A stretch of DNA of 46,622 nt from Lachnospiraceae bacterium (GCA_015058015.1 SVDM01000020.1:1-46622); one strand, 5' to 3'; counted from the first letter of the stretch, positions 8,497 through 16,971 are shown. Made by a program: numbers and translations. The notes: generated from the letters alone by a model not told the origin.

Positions 8497-9237
8497 TTAC
8501 TTCATACGAAATTCCATGTAGCTGTCGCAGACGTCATTGTATCTGGACTTGGCCACAGGTATTACTTCTTTGCTTCGAAGAGTTATGTCGGTTTTGGTGA
8601 GTTTGTCGATAGCCGCCACATTTACGGCTATTGACTCATGGCAACGAATGAAGGTTGCCGTGTCGTGATAAGTCTCCATGTACTCAGCAAAGCCGATTCG
8701 CAAAGTGGTGGTGGATACAATCTCACCGTTCATTAAGTGATAGCTGACCACGTGATTTCTGTAATCTATGTAGAGAATCTCTGATATACGAAGGGTCTGA
8801 AAGCCACCCTTTACCTTGACGGATACAGTCTTTTCTTCCCCTAAGTCCACCCTGGAGATGGCCATATCAAGGGTTGTAAAGAGCTTCTCTTTTTCCACCG
8901 GTTTTACTATATAGTTGATGGGATTAACATCGAAGGATTCCAATGCGTAGGATTTCTCGGATGTGGCAAAGATTATCTGGGCGTCAGGCTGGTTCCAGCG
9001 AAGCTCCCTGGCGGCCTCGATTCCCGTAACCATAGGCATCACTATATCAAGAATATATATATGGGGGCGAAAGGTCTCACACTCTAAGATTAACTTGTCC
9101 GGATGGTCGAAGACCTTGAGATCTGCAGCTATATTCTTCTCTGCCAGATACTCCTTCAAGTATTCGCATACCCGCTCCCTGTCAGAATTGTCGTCGTCGC
9201 ACACTGCGATGCGCAGCAAAGTATCGTTATTTCCCAT
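8497..9237 (-). CDS. LytTR-family response regulator
   Basis: 246 residues. The N-terminal receiver domain shows acidic residues AVCDDD, phosphoacceptor Asp in YILDIVMP, and the conserved K of NYIVKPVEK. The C-terminal ~100 residues are a LytTR DNA-binding domain (VKVKGGFQTLRISEILYIDYRNHVV). LytTR regulators bind tandem ~9-bp direct repeats. I placed the start at the ATG after GGGTGA; an upstream GTG gives 10 more residues but has no ribosome site. It forms an operon with the downstream kinase. Confidence 0.91.
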   Translation of the reverse strand: MGNNDTLLRIAVCDDDNSDRERVCEYLKEYLAEKNIAADLKVFDHPDKLILECETFRPHIYILDIVMPMVTGIEAARELRWNQPDAQIIFATSEKSYALESFDVNPINYIVKPVEKEKLFTTLDMAISRVDLGEEKTVSVKVKGGFQTLRISEILYIDYRNHVVSYHLMNGEIVSTTTLRIGFAEYMETYHDTATFIRCHESIAVNVAAIDKLTKTDITLRSKEVIPVAKSRYNDVCDSYMEFRMK

Positions 9238-9275
9238 AAAATCACCCGTATCCTCTCCATAATTCACTATTGAAA

Positions 9276-9304
9276 ATTATCGCATATTAGGTGTGGCAAT
9301 ACAA
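9276..9304 (-). promoter_or_regulatory. Promoter of the two-component operon
   Basis: TTGTAT (9299-9304), a 17-bp spacer and GATAAT (9276-9281) on the minus strand, about 40 bp before the regulator's start. Confidence 0.6.
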
Positions 9305-9326
9305 GGGATTGTCCTATTCCGCTTGG

Positions 9327-9620
9327 TTGGTGGGGTGGGGGTATGGTCGGCGCTTGGTTTACCACCCAAAGCGCTTGATTTCCACTTTGGGGGGTATGCT
9401 TGGCGCTTGGTTTACCACCCAAAGCGCCTGATTTTCACTTTGGGGGGTTGTGCTTCAACAATTCTTACCACCCTTTTTTCCACTTCGCTGTTTTGGACGG
9501 TAACTACGTCTTGATTTGTTCCCCCTAAAGCGCTTGATTGGTGGGGTGGGGGTATGGTCGGCGCCGGGTTTACCACCCAGAGCCTGATTTTTCCGTTCTG
9601 GGGGGGTGTCTGCGCTTATG
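9327..9620 (+). repeat. 53-nt tandem repeat array (five degenerate units)
   Basis: The gap 9268-9944 has no credible gene. It begins with a tandem array. The anchor TTACCACCC occurs at 9359, 9412, 9465 and (one base short) 9570. In the unit between, AAAGCGCTTG at 9527 sits exactly three periods from its copy at 9368, giving a 53-nt period. Each unit also carries a G run (CTTTGGGGGG), which can pair with ACCACCCAAAG of the same unit as an 11-bp stem with one mismatch and a 13-nt loop. A G-rich block, GGTGGGGTGGGGGTATGG, recurs at 9329 and 9540. 53 is not a multiple of three, so this is not a protein repeat. The same family occurs near 15.2 kb and 35.9 kb. Confidence 0.85.
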
Positions 9621-9788
9621 TGGATGGGCCGGCGACATATATAGCATTCCAAGACCGTAATGGGTCTCGGCCCTTAGCGATTCGAGGTGCCTCTATAAGA
9701 GGTCCTCGAGAGCTTAGGGACGCTAGGGGTACCCGTTAAGAGCGAGAGCGGGTCTTGGAATGCTATATATGTCGCCCGCCCCACCATA
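9619..9788. repeat. Branched/rod-like palindromic element E1
   Basis: A perfect 26-bp inverted repeat has arms 9631-9656 and 9751-9776, and imperfect pairing extends outward by about ten more pairs. Inside are nested stems: 9658-9665 with 9731-9738 (8 bp, one G-T), 9671-9679 with 9721-9729 (9 bp, one G-T), and an apical hairpin in which 9683-9687 and 9690-9694 pair with 9704-9708 and 9698-9702. Almost the whole ~150 bp is therefore paired. No open reading frame or T tract is associated with it. It lies between the 53-nt array and the fructose promoter, in a gap between divergent operons. Confidence 0.85.
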
Positions 9789-9833
9789 ATGTCAGAAAAA
9801 TCTTATATTCTTTGTGTATTTGTGCAAATTTTG

Positions 9834-9862
9834 TTGAGAATTGCGAAGAAAAGTGTTATCAT
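9834..9862 (+). promoter_or_regulatory. Promoter of the fructose PTS operon
   Basis: TTGAGA (9834-9839), a 17-bp spacer and TATCAT (9857-9862), giving a leader of about 75 nt before fruK. A small imperfect hairpin in the leader (CGCACG pairing with CGTTGCG, ~9908-9928) precedes the AAGGAGGA ribosome site. I see no clear CcpA cre box or fructose-repressor operator. Confidence 0.72.
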
Positions 9863-9944
9863 TATGCCAAACGGGGAAAACATAGAGGTTGCTTGATTTA
9901 GATTCTCGCACGCAGGGCTGACGTTGCGAATAAGGAGGATTTCC

Positions 9945-10859
9945 ATGATCTATACCGTAACCTTTAATCCGGCCATCGACTACGTAGTTCGAATGTCCAA
10001 CGACTTAGTCCCGGGAATGACCAACCGGTCGGACTCGGAGGAATGTTACTTTGGGGGAAAGGGCATTAACGTGTCCACTATACTTAAGAATCTAGGGCTT
10101 GATAACACTGCCCTTGGTTTTGTTGCGGGATTTACCGGCCGCGCCATAGAGCGGGCTGTGAGATACCGAGGCATCAGAGCCAACTTCATTACTCTTCCCT
10201 ATGGAATCTCCCGTATAAATGTCAAGATAAAAGGTCAAGAGGAAACAGAGATAAACGGCCAGGGACCCACTATCCCTGATGACGCCATCGAAACACTATT
10301 CAGTAAAATCAAAGAGCTTACCGACGGAGACATCTTAATTCTGGCGGGAAGCATTCCAAACACACTCCCGGATGATATTTACGAACAAATACTATGCCTT
10401 CTTGAGGGCAAAAAGATTGATGTGGTGGTAGACGCCACCAAAGACCTTCTTATGAATGTTTTAAAATACCATCCTTTCCTGATTAAACCCAATAACCACG
10501 AACTTGGTGAGATGTTCAACACAACACTAAAGACTGAAGAAGAAATCGTAACCCACGCGAAGAAGCTGCAGGAGATGGGTGCAAGAAATGTCCTTGTATC
10601 CATGGCGGGCGACGGAGCGATTCTTGTTACGGAGACCGATGAGATTCATAAAATCGGAGTTCCCAAAGGAACGGTTCGTAACTCGGTTGGCGCCGGAGAC
10701 TCCATGGTGGCCGGTTTTATTGCCGGATACCTTAAGTATGGCAAGTATGACGCTGCACTTAAAATGGGCACAGCAGCAGGATCGGCCACTGCATTTGCCG
10801 ATGACTTGGCTACAGGTGACGATATCATGAATATATTTGCAACTCTCAACACACAGTAA
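9945..10859 (+). CDS. fruK: 1-phosphofructokinase
   Basis: 304 residues from the ATG after AAGGAGGA; an earlier in-frame start lacks a ribosome site. It is a PfkB/ribokinase-family sugar kinase: the N-terminal TVTFNPAIDYVV and FGGKGINVSTIL bind fructose 1-phosphate, and the C-terminal VGAGDSMVAGF motif holds the catalytic Asp and anion hole. It phosphorylates fructose 1-phosphate, made by the downstream FruA, to fructose 1,6-bisphosphate in the cytosol. It is the first gene of fruK-fruA-ptsH-ptsI, with 17 bp to fruA. A tagatose-6-phosphate kinase (LacC) is a close relative, but the operon context favours FruK. Confidence 0.93.
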   Translation: MIYTVTFNPAIDYVVRMSNDLVPGMTNRSDSEECYFGGKGINVSTILKNLGLDNTALGFVAGFTGRAIERAVRYRGIRANFITLPYGISRINVKIKGQEETEINGQGPTIPDDAIETLFSKIKELTDGDILILAGSIPNTLPDDIYEQILCLLEGKKIDVVVDATKDLLMNVLKYHPFLIKPNNHELGEMFNTTLKTEEEIVTHAKKLQEMGARNVLVSMAGDGAILVTETDEIHKIGVPKGTVRNSVGAGDSMVAGFIAGYLKYGKYDAALKMGTAAGSATAFADDLATGDDIMNIFATLNTQ

Positions 10860-10876
10860 ACAGAGGAGGAAGATAT

Positions 10877-12790
10877 ATGAAGATTACTGATTTACTGACT
10901 AAAGACGGCATCTGTCTGAATGCGAGTGCATCAGACCAAATGGGTGCTATCGATACTCTTATAGGACTTCATTCCAAAGTGGGAAATATCACGGATGAAG
11001 CAGGTTTTAAAGAGGCTATTCTGGCCCGTGAGGAAAAGGGGTCAACAGCCGTTGGTATGGGTATTGCGGTACCTCATGCCAAATCCGCCGCAGTAAAGCA
11101 GGCAGGACTTACGGCAATGACTATCCCTGCGGGAGTTGACTACAAGGCTCTTGACGGCAATCCCAGTAAGCTCTTCTTTATGATTGCAGCTCCAGACGGC
11201 GGTGCCGACACCCACTTGGAAGTTCTGTCAAAGCTTATGGGACTTTTAATGGATGCCAGCTTCTCAGGCAAACTCATTGAGGCAAAGACACCGGAAGAAT
11301 TCCTCTCCATCATCGATGCCAAAGAAGCTGAAAAAGACGGAGCCGCAGCTCCGGCAGCACCCAAGGCTAACGACAAGATTAAGCTTGTTGGAATCACTGC
11401 ATGTCCTACCGGTATCGCCCATACATTTATGGCAGCTGAGGCATTGGAACTTAAGGCCAAAGAAATGGGCATTGAGATGCGTATTGAGAAGGCCGGTTCC
11501 GCAGGAGCCAAGGAGCCCCTTACCGCTGCCGAGATCGCAGCTGCAGACGCAGTAATCGTTGCGGTTGATAAGAACGTAGATATGAGCAGATTCGACGGAA
11601 AGCCGGTAATTATGGCTGCAACTAAAGACGCCATCCATGCACCGGCAGACCTGATTAATAAAGCTACTGCAGGAAATGTACCCATATTCCACAGTGCTAA
11701 CGCAGCCACACCAGCAGCTTCAACGGGAGACGAAAGCGCAGGACGTAAGCTGTACAAACACCTTATGAACGGTGTATCCCACATGCTTCCCTTCGTTATC
11801 GGCGGCGGTATCCTTATTGCTATCGCCTTCCTGCTTGACGATTATTCAATAGACCCGGCTAATTTCGGTACCAACACACCGGTTGCAGCCTGGTTTAAGA
11901 CAATAGGTGGCACAGCCTTTGGCTTCATGCTTCCTATTCTGGCCGGATTTATTGCCCAAAGTATCGCAGACCGCCCGGGTCTTGCCATCGGTTTTGTAGG
12001 TGGAGCCTTAGCATCAACCGGTGCTACCTTCCCACTTCCCGGCGGAGACGTGCCCTCTGCATTTCTTGGCGCATTAGTAGCCGGCTTTATAGGCGGATAT
12101 CTGGTTCTCTACATGGAAAAAATCTGCGACAAGCTACCACCTGCCTTGGAGGGAATAAAACCCGTCCTAATCTACCCGCTATGCGGAATACTTATGATTG
12201 GTGTGGTAATGTGTGCTATTAACCCCATCGTTGGAGCATTAAACGCATGGATTTCAGGAGTTCTTGAAGGAATGAGCAGCGGCTCGACGCTACTACTGGG
12301 ACTCCTACTTGGAGCAATGATGGCTACCGATATGGGTGGACCCCTTAACAAGGCTGCCTATGTATTCGGAACCGCTGCCCTGGCTAACCAGAGTGAGACC
12401 GGATTTATGATTATGGCCGCAGTTATGGTAGGCGGTATGGTACCACCTATTGCTATCGCACTTGCAACTATCTTCTTTAAGAATAAATTTACACCGGCAG
12501 AGAGAAAGTCCGGCCCGGTTAACTTCATTATGGGTCTTTGCTTTATTACCGAGGGTGCTATCCCCTTCGCAGCAGCTGACCCCTTACATGTTATCCCATC
12601 ACTGATGGTGGGCTCCGGAGTGGCAGGACTGTTATCTATGGCATTTAAATGTACCTTGATGGCTCCCCACGGCGGAATCTTCGTATTCCCGGTTGTGGGT
12701 AACGTACTTATGTATCTTGTAGCCCTCTTGGTAGGTTCTGTTGTAGGATGTCTCCTTCTGGGAATTCTTAAAAAGAAGGCAGTAGAATAA
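10877..12790 (+). CDS. fruA: PTS fructose transporter EIIABC
   Basis: 637 residues with three fused PTS domains. EIIA (~1-150) has its phospho-His in VPHAKSAAV. EIIB (~165-265) has the phospho-Cys in ITACPTGIAHTFMAAEAL. EIIC (~285-637) is the membrane channel, recognised by MLPFVIGGGILIAIAF, MATDMGGPLNKAAY and TEGAIPFAAADP. It imports fructose and phosphorylates it at C1 using phosphate passed from HPr, which is encoded next. An Ala/Pro-rich linker joins EIIA and EIIB. The length and domain order match the Firmicute FruA type. GAGGAGGAAG precedes the start. Confidence 0.95.
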   Translation: MKITDLLTKDGICLNASASDQMGAIDTLIGLHSKVGNITDEAGFKEAILAREEKGSTAVGMGIAVPHAKSAAVKQAGLTAMTIPAGVDYKALDGNPSKLFFMIAAPDGGADTHLEVLSKLMGLLMDASFSGKLIEAKTPEEFLSIIDAKEAEKDGAAAPAAPKANDKIKLVGITACPTGIAHTFMAAEALELKAKEMGIEMRIEKAGSAGAKEPLTAAEIAAADAVIVAVDKNVDMSRFDGKPVIMAATKDAIHAPADLINKATAGNVPIFHSANAATPAASTGDESAGRKLYKHLMNGVSHMLPFVIGGGILIAIAFLLDDYSIDPANFGTNTPVAAWFKTIGGTAFGFMLPILAGFIAQSIADRPGLAIGFVGGALASTGATFPLPGGDVPSAFLGALVAGFIGGYLVLYMEKICDKLPPALEGIKPVLIYPLCGILMIGVVMCAINPIVGALNAWISGVLEGMSSGSTLLLGLLLGAMMATDMGGPLNKAAYVFGTAALANQSETGFMIMAAVMVGGMVPPIAIALATIFFKNKFTPAERKSGPVNFIMGLCFITEGAIPFAAADPLHVIPSLMVGSGVAGLLSMAFKCTLMAPHGGIFVFPVVGNVLMYLVALLVGSVVGCLLLGILKKKAVE

Positions 12791-12808
12791 ATATAAGGAG
12801 GACCTTTT

Positions 12809-13072
12809 ATGGTATCACAGAAAATAACTATTACTAACGAGCAGGGAATGCATATGCGTCCCGCCAGCGTTGTAAGCCAGGCTATGGCGGCATATACTTC
12901 AAATGTTAACATCATATTTAACGGCAATGCTTACGACTGCAAGAGCGTTATGATGCTTATGACAGCCTGCATCAAATGCGGCTCAGAGGTGGAAGTACAG
13001 TGCGAAGGCCCGGATGAGGCTGATGCTCTGGCAAAGATGATTGAACTGATTGAGTCCGGCATGGGCGACTGA
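12809..13072 (+). CDS. ptsH: HPr phosphocarrier protein
   Basis: 87 residues. It carries phosphate from enzyme I to FruA. His15 lies in QGMHMRPAS (usually GLHARPA, so M-H-M is a variant), and the regulatory Ser46 lies in CKSVMMLMTA, where HPr kinase would act if present. The usual glycine after Ser46 (SIMGVM) is replaced by Met, and three cysteines are unusual for an HPr. With both phosphosites intact it may serve as the general HPr, but the substitutions leave open that it is a dedicated fructose-operon HPr. It is 18 bp after fruA and 14 bp before ptsI. Confidence 0.93.
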   Translation: MVSQKITITNEQGMHMRPASVVSQAMAAYTSNVNIIFNGNAYDCKSVMMLMTACIKCGSEVEVQCEGPDEADALAKMIELIESGMGD

Positions 13073-13086
13073 TAAGGAGAATAATT

Positions 13087-14793
13087 ATGCAAAACGGAAT
13101 CGCCGCATCCCGGGGAATCGGGATAGGAAGTATCTGCGTTATTACAGAGCATGATCTTTCCTTCGAAAATAAAAAGATTGAAGATACAGAAAAGGAAAAG
13201 GCCCGCTTTGATGCTGCCGTAGAATCCTTTAAAGAAACTACGGCCACCATGGCGGAGGACATCAGAAAGCGTATCGGGCCAAAGGAAGCTGAAATTATGG
13301 AGGGTCATCTGGTGATGATCTCCGATCCCACCATGGCAGGCGAGATGAAGAAGATGATTGATGTGGGCCAATGCGCCGAAGCTGCTGTAACAGCTGTATG
13401 TGATATGTTCATCGGAATGTTTTCCACTATGGATGACGATATCATGCAACAACGTGCTTCGGATGTCAGCGACATCAAGACCAGTCTCTTAAAGATCCTG
13501 CTGGGGATAGAGGATATCGATATCAGCAAGGTGGCTCCCGGTACAGTACTGGTGGCCCAGGACCTGACTCCTTCCATGACCAGTCAGATTGTGAAGGAAA
13601 ATGTCGTAGGTATCATTACAGAAGTAGGTGGTAAAACCTCCCACTCTGCAATCCTTGCAAGAGCTTTAGAGATTCCGGCGGTATTGTCCGTTCCCGGAAT
13701 CACCGAAAAGGTAAAGAATAAGGATACCGCCATTGTTGACGGTACCGACGGTGTTATCTTCATTAATCCTGAGGGTGATGTGCTCTCTCGGTACATCATC
13801 AAACGTGAGGAATTTATCAAGAAACAGGCTGAGTTAAAGAGCTTCCTCGGTAAAGAAACCAAGACTGCCGACGGTGAGCTTGTGGAACTCTTCTGTAATA
13901 TCGGTACTCCCAAGGATGCCAAGAAGGCCGTGGAATGTGACGGCGAAGGTATCGGCTTATTCCGTTCCGAGTTCTTATATATGGATAACAACCACCTGCC
14001 CTCTGAAGAGGAACAGTTTGCGGCCTATAAGGAAGCGGCTGAAATCATGAAGGGCAAGGATGTTATCATCAGAACCCTAGACATTGGCGGCGATAAGGAT
14101 ATCCCCTATCTTAACATGAAGAAAGAGGACAACCCCTTCCTGGGTTACCGTGCCGTACGCTACTGTCTGGGCAATAAGGACAGTTACATCACCCAGCTTC
14201 GTGCCATGATTCGGGCAAGTGCATTTGGCAAAATCAAGATTATGGTGCCCCTTGTTACTTGCGTCGAAGAGCTGCGGGAAGTTAAAAATATGGTTGCTGA
14301 TATCAAAAAGGACTTAGATTCCGAAGGTATAGACTATGACAAGGACATCGCTGTGGGCTGTATGATTGAGACCCCTGCAGCATCCCTTATCGCTGACCTC
14401 TTAGCCAAAGAGGCGGATTTCTTCTCCATCGGAACCAATGATTTAACTCAATATACCATGAGCGTTGACCGTGGAAATGCAGACGTAGCCTATCTCTACT
14501 CTACTTTCCAGCCTTCGGTTTTGCGCTCTATCAAGAATATTATTCAGTGTGGTCGGGCCGCCGGCATCCCTGTGGGTATGTGCGGCGAGGCTGCCGCTGA
14601 CCCACTGATGATTCCCCTTCTTATCTCCTTCGGACTTACGGAATACAGCGTAAATCCGGTGTTGGTACTCACCGCCCGCTCGGTTATCGCCAAGTGGACC
14701 AAGGCCGAGGCGGATGCTTTGGCAGAGAAGGTGCTGGCTATGGATACGGAAGCGGAGATTGTGGCGGCGCTTAAGGAAGCTTCTAAAGAATAA
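13087..14793 (+). CDS. ptsI: PTS enzyme I (PEP-protein phosphotransferase)
   Basis: 568 residues, the usual length. The N-terminal phosphohistidine domain has GGKTSHSAILARALEIPAV with the active His near 189. The C-terminal PEP-binding barrel has GLFRSEFLYMDN, MIETPAAS, SIGTNDLTQYT and MCGEAAADP with the catalytic Cys near 501. It takes phosphate from PEP and passes it to HPr, the first PTS step in the cytosol. Its location as the last gene of a fructose operon makes the operon self-contained. A 19-bp hairpin follows 42 bp downstream. Confidence 0.95.
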   Translation: MQNGIAASRGIGIGSICVITEHDLSFENKKIEDTEKEKARFDAAVESFKETTATMAEDIRKRIGPKEAEIMEGHLVMISDPTMAGEMKKMIDVGQCAEAAVTAVCDMFIGMFSTMDDDIMQQRASDVSDIKTSLLKILLGIEDIDISKVAPGTVLVAQDLTPSMTSQIVKENVVGIITEVGGKTSHSAILARALEIPAVLSVPGITEKVKNKDTAIVDGTDGVIFINPEGDVLSRYIIKREEFIKKQAELKSFLGKETKTADGELVELFCNIGTPKDAKKAVECDGEGIGLFRSEFLYMDNNHLPSEEEQFAAYKEAAEIMKGKDVIIRTLDIGGDKDIPYLNMKKEDNPFLGYRAVRYCLGNKDSYITQLRAMIRASAFGKIKIMVPLVTCVEELREVKNMVADIKKDLDSEGIDYDKDIAVGCMIETPAASLIADLLAKEADFFSIGTNDLTQYTMSVDRGNADVAYLYSTFQPSVLRSIKNIIQCGRAAGIPVGMCGEAAADPLMIPLLISFGLTEYSVNPVLVLTARSVIAKWTKAEADALAEKVLAMDTEAEIVAALKEASKE

Positions 14794-14835
14794 GGAATGA
14801 TTAATTATCAGAGAATAAAAAGTAATATACATAAG

Positions 14836-14880
14836 TAAAGGGTAGTATGTAATTTCACCATAATTACATATTACCCTTTA
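14836..14880. repeat. 19-bp hairpin after the fructose operon
   Basis: Arms 14836-14854 and 14862-14880 pair over 19 bp with a single G-T, loop TCACCAT. It probably ends the ptsI transcript, but no T tract follows, so it may instead be a processing or stabilising stem or an inserted palindrome. Confidence 0.75.
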
Positions 14881-14990
14881 CCCTTAAAGCAATCGAATTC
14901 AGAAAAGGAACCCTTAACGAGGAGTTTGATTCTGAGACATTAAACTATGTATCAACAGTTCCTGCAATTACTGAAGAGATACTTTCATAG
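14853..14990 (+). pseudogene. Possible 3' remnant of an unknown gene
   Basis: An open frame with no start of its own reads through the right arm of the hairpin and ends at TAG (14988-14990). The peptide looks protein-like (KGTLNEEFDSETLNYVST, then ITEEILS) and could be the C-terminal tail of a lost gene, vaguely like the end of a cysteine-desulfurase-type PLP enzyme. No ribosome site or start codon supports expression. This is a weak call. Confidence 0.25.
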
Positions 14991-15104
14991 TCAGTTAATC
15001 TCACCCCAAATCCGAATTCTTGAAAATTATAACACAACCAAGTGTTGTTTTACAAGCCTTGCATACAATCCAGTTTAATAAAAAAAAATTTCGACGTGTC
15101 TCGC

Positions 15105-15415
15105 AACTCAAAAAACATCCCCCCAAATCTTCGCATCTGCTTTTTGGCATGTATAGCATGTTGAAAATATTCCCCCCATTTTTTCATAAACAAAATTTGG
15201 GGGGAAAAAACTACCGGCGTTGTACACGCCAAAGCAAAAAACAGGGTTTTTGGTGGGTAAGTTTTTCCGGGACTGTACACGCCAGAACAAAAAACTAAAC
15301 GTTTGGGGGGTACTTCTTGCCAAAACAATACACGCCAAAACCAAAGATAAGCAAAACGGCGTGTAAAACTTGCAAAAGTTCTACACGCCAAATTAACAAA
15401 CTCAAAAAAATACGT
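15105..15415 (-). repeat. 53-nt tandem repeat array (second locus)
   Basis: The gap 14794-15459 has no credible gene. TACACGCC occurs at 15223, 15276, 15329 and 15382, exactly 53 nt apart each time, while the sequence between is only loosely conserved. Read on the minus strand the units carry TTACCCACC or TACCCCCCAAA followed ~22 nt later by TTTGGCGTGTA, which aligns with the 9.3-kb units. Hairpins are visible: 15358-15389 (GGCGTGTA / TACACGCC plus five inner pairs) and CCCCCCATTTT / AATTTGGGGGG near 15173-15205. A 125-codon minus-strand frame across the array has drifting repeats and no ribosome site, so I do not call it. Confidence 0.83.
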
Positions 15416-15459
15416 GTCATAAGTCACTGTAAACCGGCCTTACAAACACGGCGGATTCT

Positions 15460-16971
15460 TTATATCACCTCAGAAATGTGCGCCACCGTGTCCCGTGCTA
15501 TCATGCTCACTGCGCCGACTTCCGCCTGGGCAAGCTCCCCGGCGCGGCCGTTTATGTAGGCCCCGGCGGTTACGGCCAGGGTCAGGTCAGGGATGTAGGC
15601 GCAGGTTGCTGACAAGATTCCCGATAGGACGTCACCGCTTCCGGCGGTGGCCATACCGGGACAACCGGCGTCTGTGAGATATGTGCGCGCACCATCACAT
15701 ACTATGGTGGTGGGTCCTTTAAGAAGAAGGACTCTCTTAGGACTGTTTGTAAGTCCGCGTCCCGCCTCAACAAAAGTTGCAATATAGTCATGAGCCGCGT
15801 CCACCGGGTTTGCATAGATCTCATCTATACTAAGGCCCGTCAGCCTTGAGAACTCCTTAATATGAGGCGTAAGAACAATATCGCATCCGGCCCCCACAAT
15901 CAAGCTCTTATCAAGCTTTGACAGCATGGTTAAACCGTCAGCATCTATAATAAGTCTTCCCGAGTAATTTTTAAGCAACCATTCAAGCATCCGAGAAGTA
16001 TCTTCACTTACTCCAATGCCCATTCCGAAGGCCACTGTTTTCACATTGCCTGTCAATTCTTTTAATTCTTCTTCGTTATATATGAACTCCCCGTCCTTAT
16101 CCGACATGGGGAATATAGTGCTCTCTAATATGTGGGGCAAAACCTCTTTTGCCAGGGACTTCGGCAAGCCGATCTTAACCACCCCGGCGCCGCTTCTCAT
16201 GGCAGCATTGGCCATTGAGGCCAGTCTTATTGCCCCGGAATAGCGCATAGATCCCCCAATAAGGGCAGTATATCCGTAGGTCCCCTTGTTAGAGAGATTG
16301 TCTCTTTTCGGTATGACTTCGGATAAGTCCTCTCCCTCGAACAGGTGAAATAATCCACAGTCTGACGCGGGCTTGATGCCGATATCCACATTAACCTTGG
16401 ATTTCATCACATCCTTAGCCATTCCCAGGAAATGCCCCGGCTTGAAGCTTCCAATGGATACGGTAATATCCGATATCACGCACTTCTCCGCCATACCCGT
16501 ATTCCCGTTTAAACCGCTGTTGATATCCGCTGACACAACGAAAGCAGCGGATTCATTAATCTTGTCAATGACCGATGCGATGTCTGCTCTGACATTTCCC
16601 TTTAATCCGGTTCCTAAGATGCAGTCTACGATGGTGGCATAGCCGTCAAGGTTCGGTGCCTCATTCCACGAAACACTTGGGATACCTGCTTCCATGCATT
16701 TATCATAATAATATCTTCCGTCAGACGAGAACTTCTCACTAAGAAGAATCAGGCTCGCGTCAATCCCCGCATCCTTTAAGAGCAGGGCAAGGGCATAGCC
16801 GTCTCCCGCATTGTTGCCGCTGCCGCAGACTATGGCCACCGGAGCCTTCCACTCTGCGGCGTCAAAGATTCCCTTGGCGGCCCGCATCATAAGCTCTATC
16901 CCCGGAGTTCCCGATTCTATTGTGGCGGCGTCACTGTCCCGCATATTCTCTACCGATAGGATTTCTATCAT
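15460..16971 (-). CDS. nnr: Bifunctional NAD(P)HX epimerase/dehydratase
   Basis: 503 residues from the ATG after AAGGAG; an in-frame extension would overlap the upstream gene. The N-terminal YjeF_N domain (~1-215) holds VAIVCGSGNNAGDGYALA and epimerises NAD(P)HX. The C-terminal YjeF_C/CARKD domain (~230-503) holds ALIGGSMRYSGAIRLA, IIDADGLTML and GMATAGSGDVLSGIL, the nucleotide site of the ADP- or ATP-dependent dehydratase. Together they repair hydrated NADH and NADPH. It begins 17 bp after the tocopherol-cyclase-like gene and is likely in that transcript. Confidence 0.94.
   Translation of the reverse strand: MIEILSVENMRDSDAATIESGTPGIELMMRAAKGIFDAAEWKAPVAIVCGSGNNAGDGYALALLLKDAGIDASLILLSEKFSSDGRYYYDKCMEAGIPSVSWNEAPNLDGYATIVDCILGTGLKGNVRADIASVIDKINESAAFVVSADINSGLNGNTGMAEKCVISDITVSIGSFKPGHFLGMAKDVMKSKVNVDIGIKPASDCGLFHLFEGEDLSEVIPKRDNLSNKGTYGYTALIGGSMRYSGAIRLASMANAAMRSGAGVVKIGLPKSLAKEVLPHILESTIFPMSDKDGEFIYNEEELKELTGNVKTVAFGMGIGVSEDTSRMLEWLLKNYSGRLIIDADGLTMLSKLDKSLIVGAGCDIVLTPHIKEFSRLTGLSIDEIYANPVDAAHDYIATFVEAGRGLTNSPKRVLLLKGPTTIVCDGARTYLTDAGCPGMATAGSGDVLSGILSATCAYIPDLTLAVTAGAYINGRAGELAQAEVGAVSMIARDTVAHISEVI

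Noticed and set aside
9327-9620. CRISPR array
   Set aside because: The units are contiguous and degenerate with no unique spacers between identical repeats, and no cas genes are nearby.
11140-11784. 214-codon minus-strand frame inside fruA
   Set aside because: It is the antisense shadow of the FruA EIIA-EIIB region. fruA has complete motifs and a ribosome site; this frame has neither.
14919-14934. Start of a 16S rRNA gene (AGGAGTTTGATTCTG)
   Set aside because: It resembles the conserved rRNA start for about 14 bases only; the following sequence does not continue as 16S.
15050-15427. 125-codon minus-strand frame across the 53-nt array
   Set aside because: The repeat period is not a multiple of three, the peptide repeats drift across frames, and no ribosome site precedes the start.
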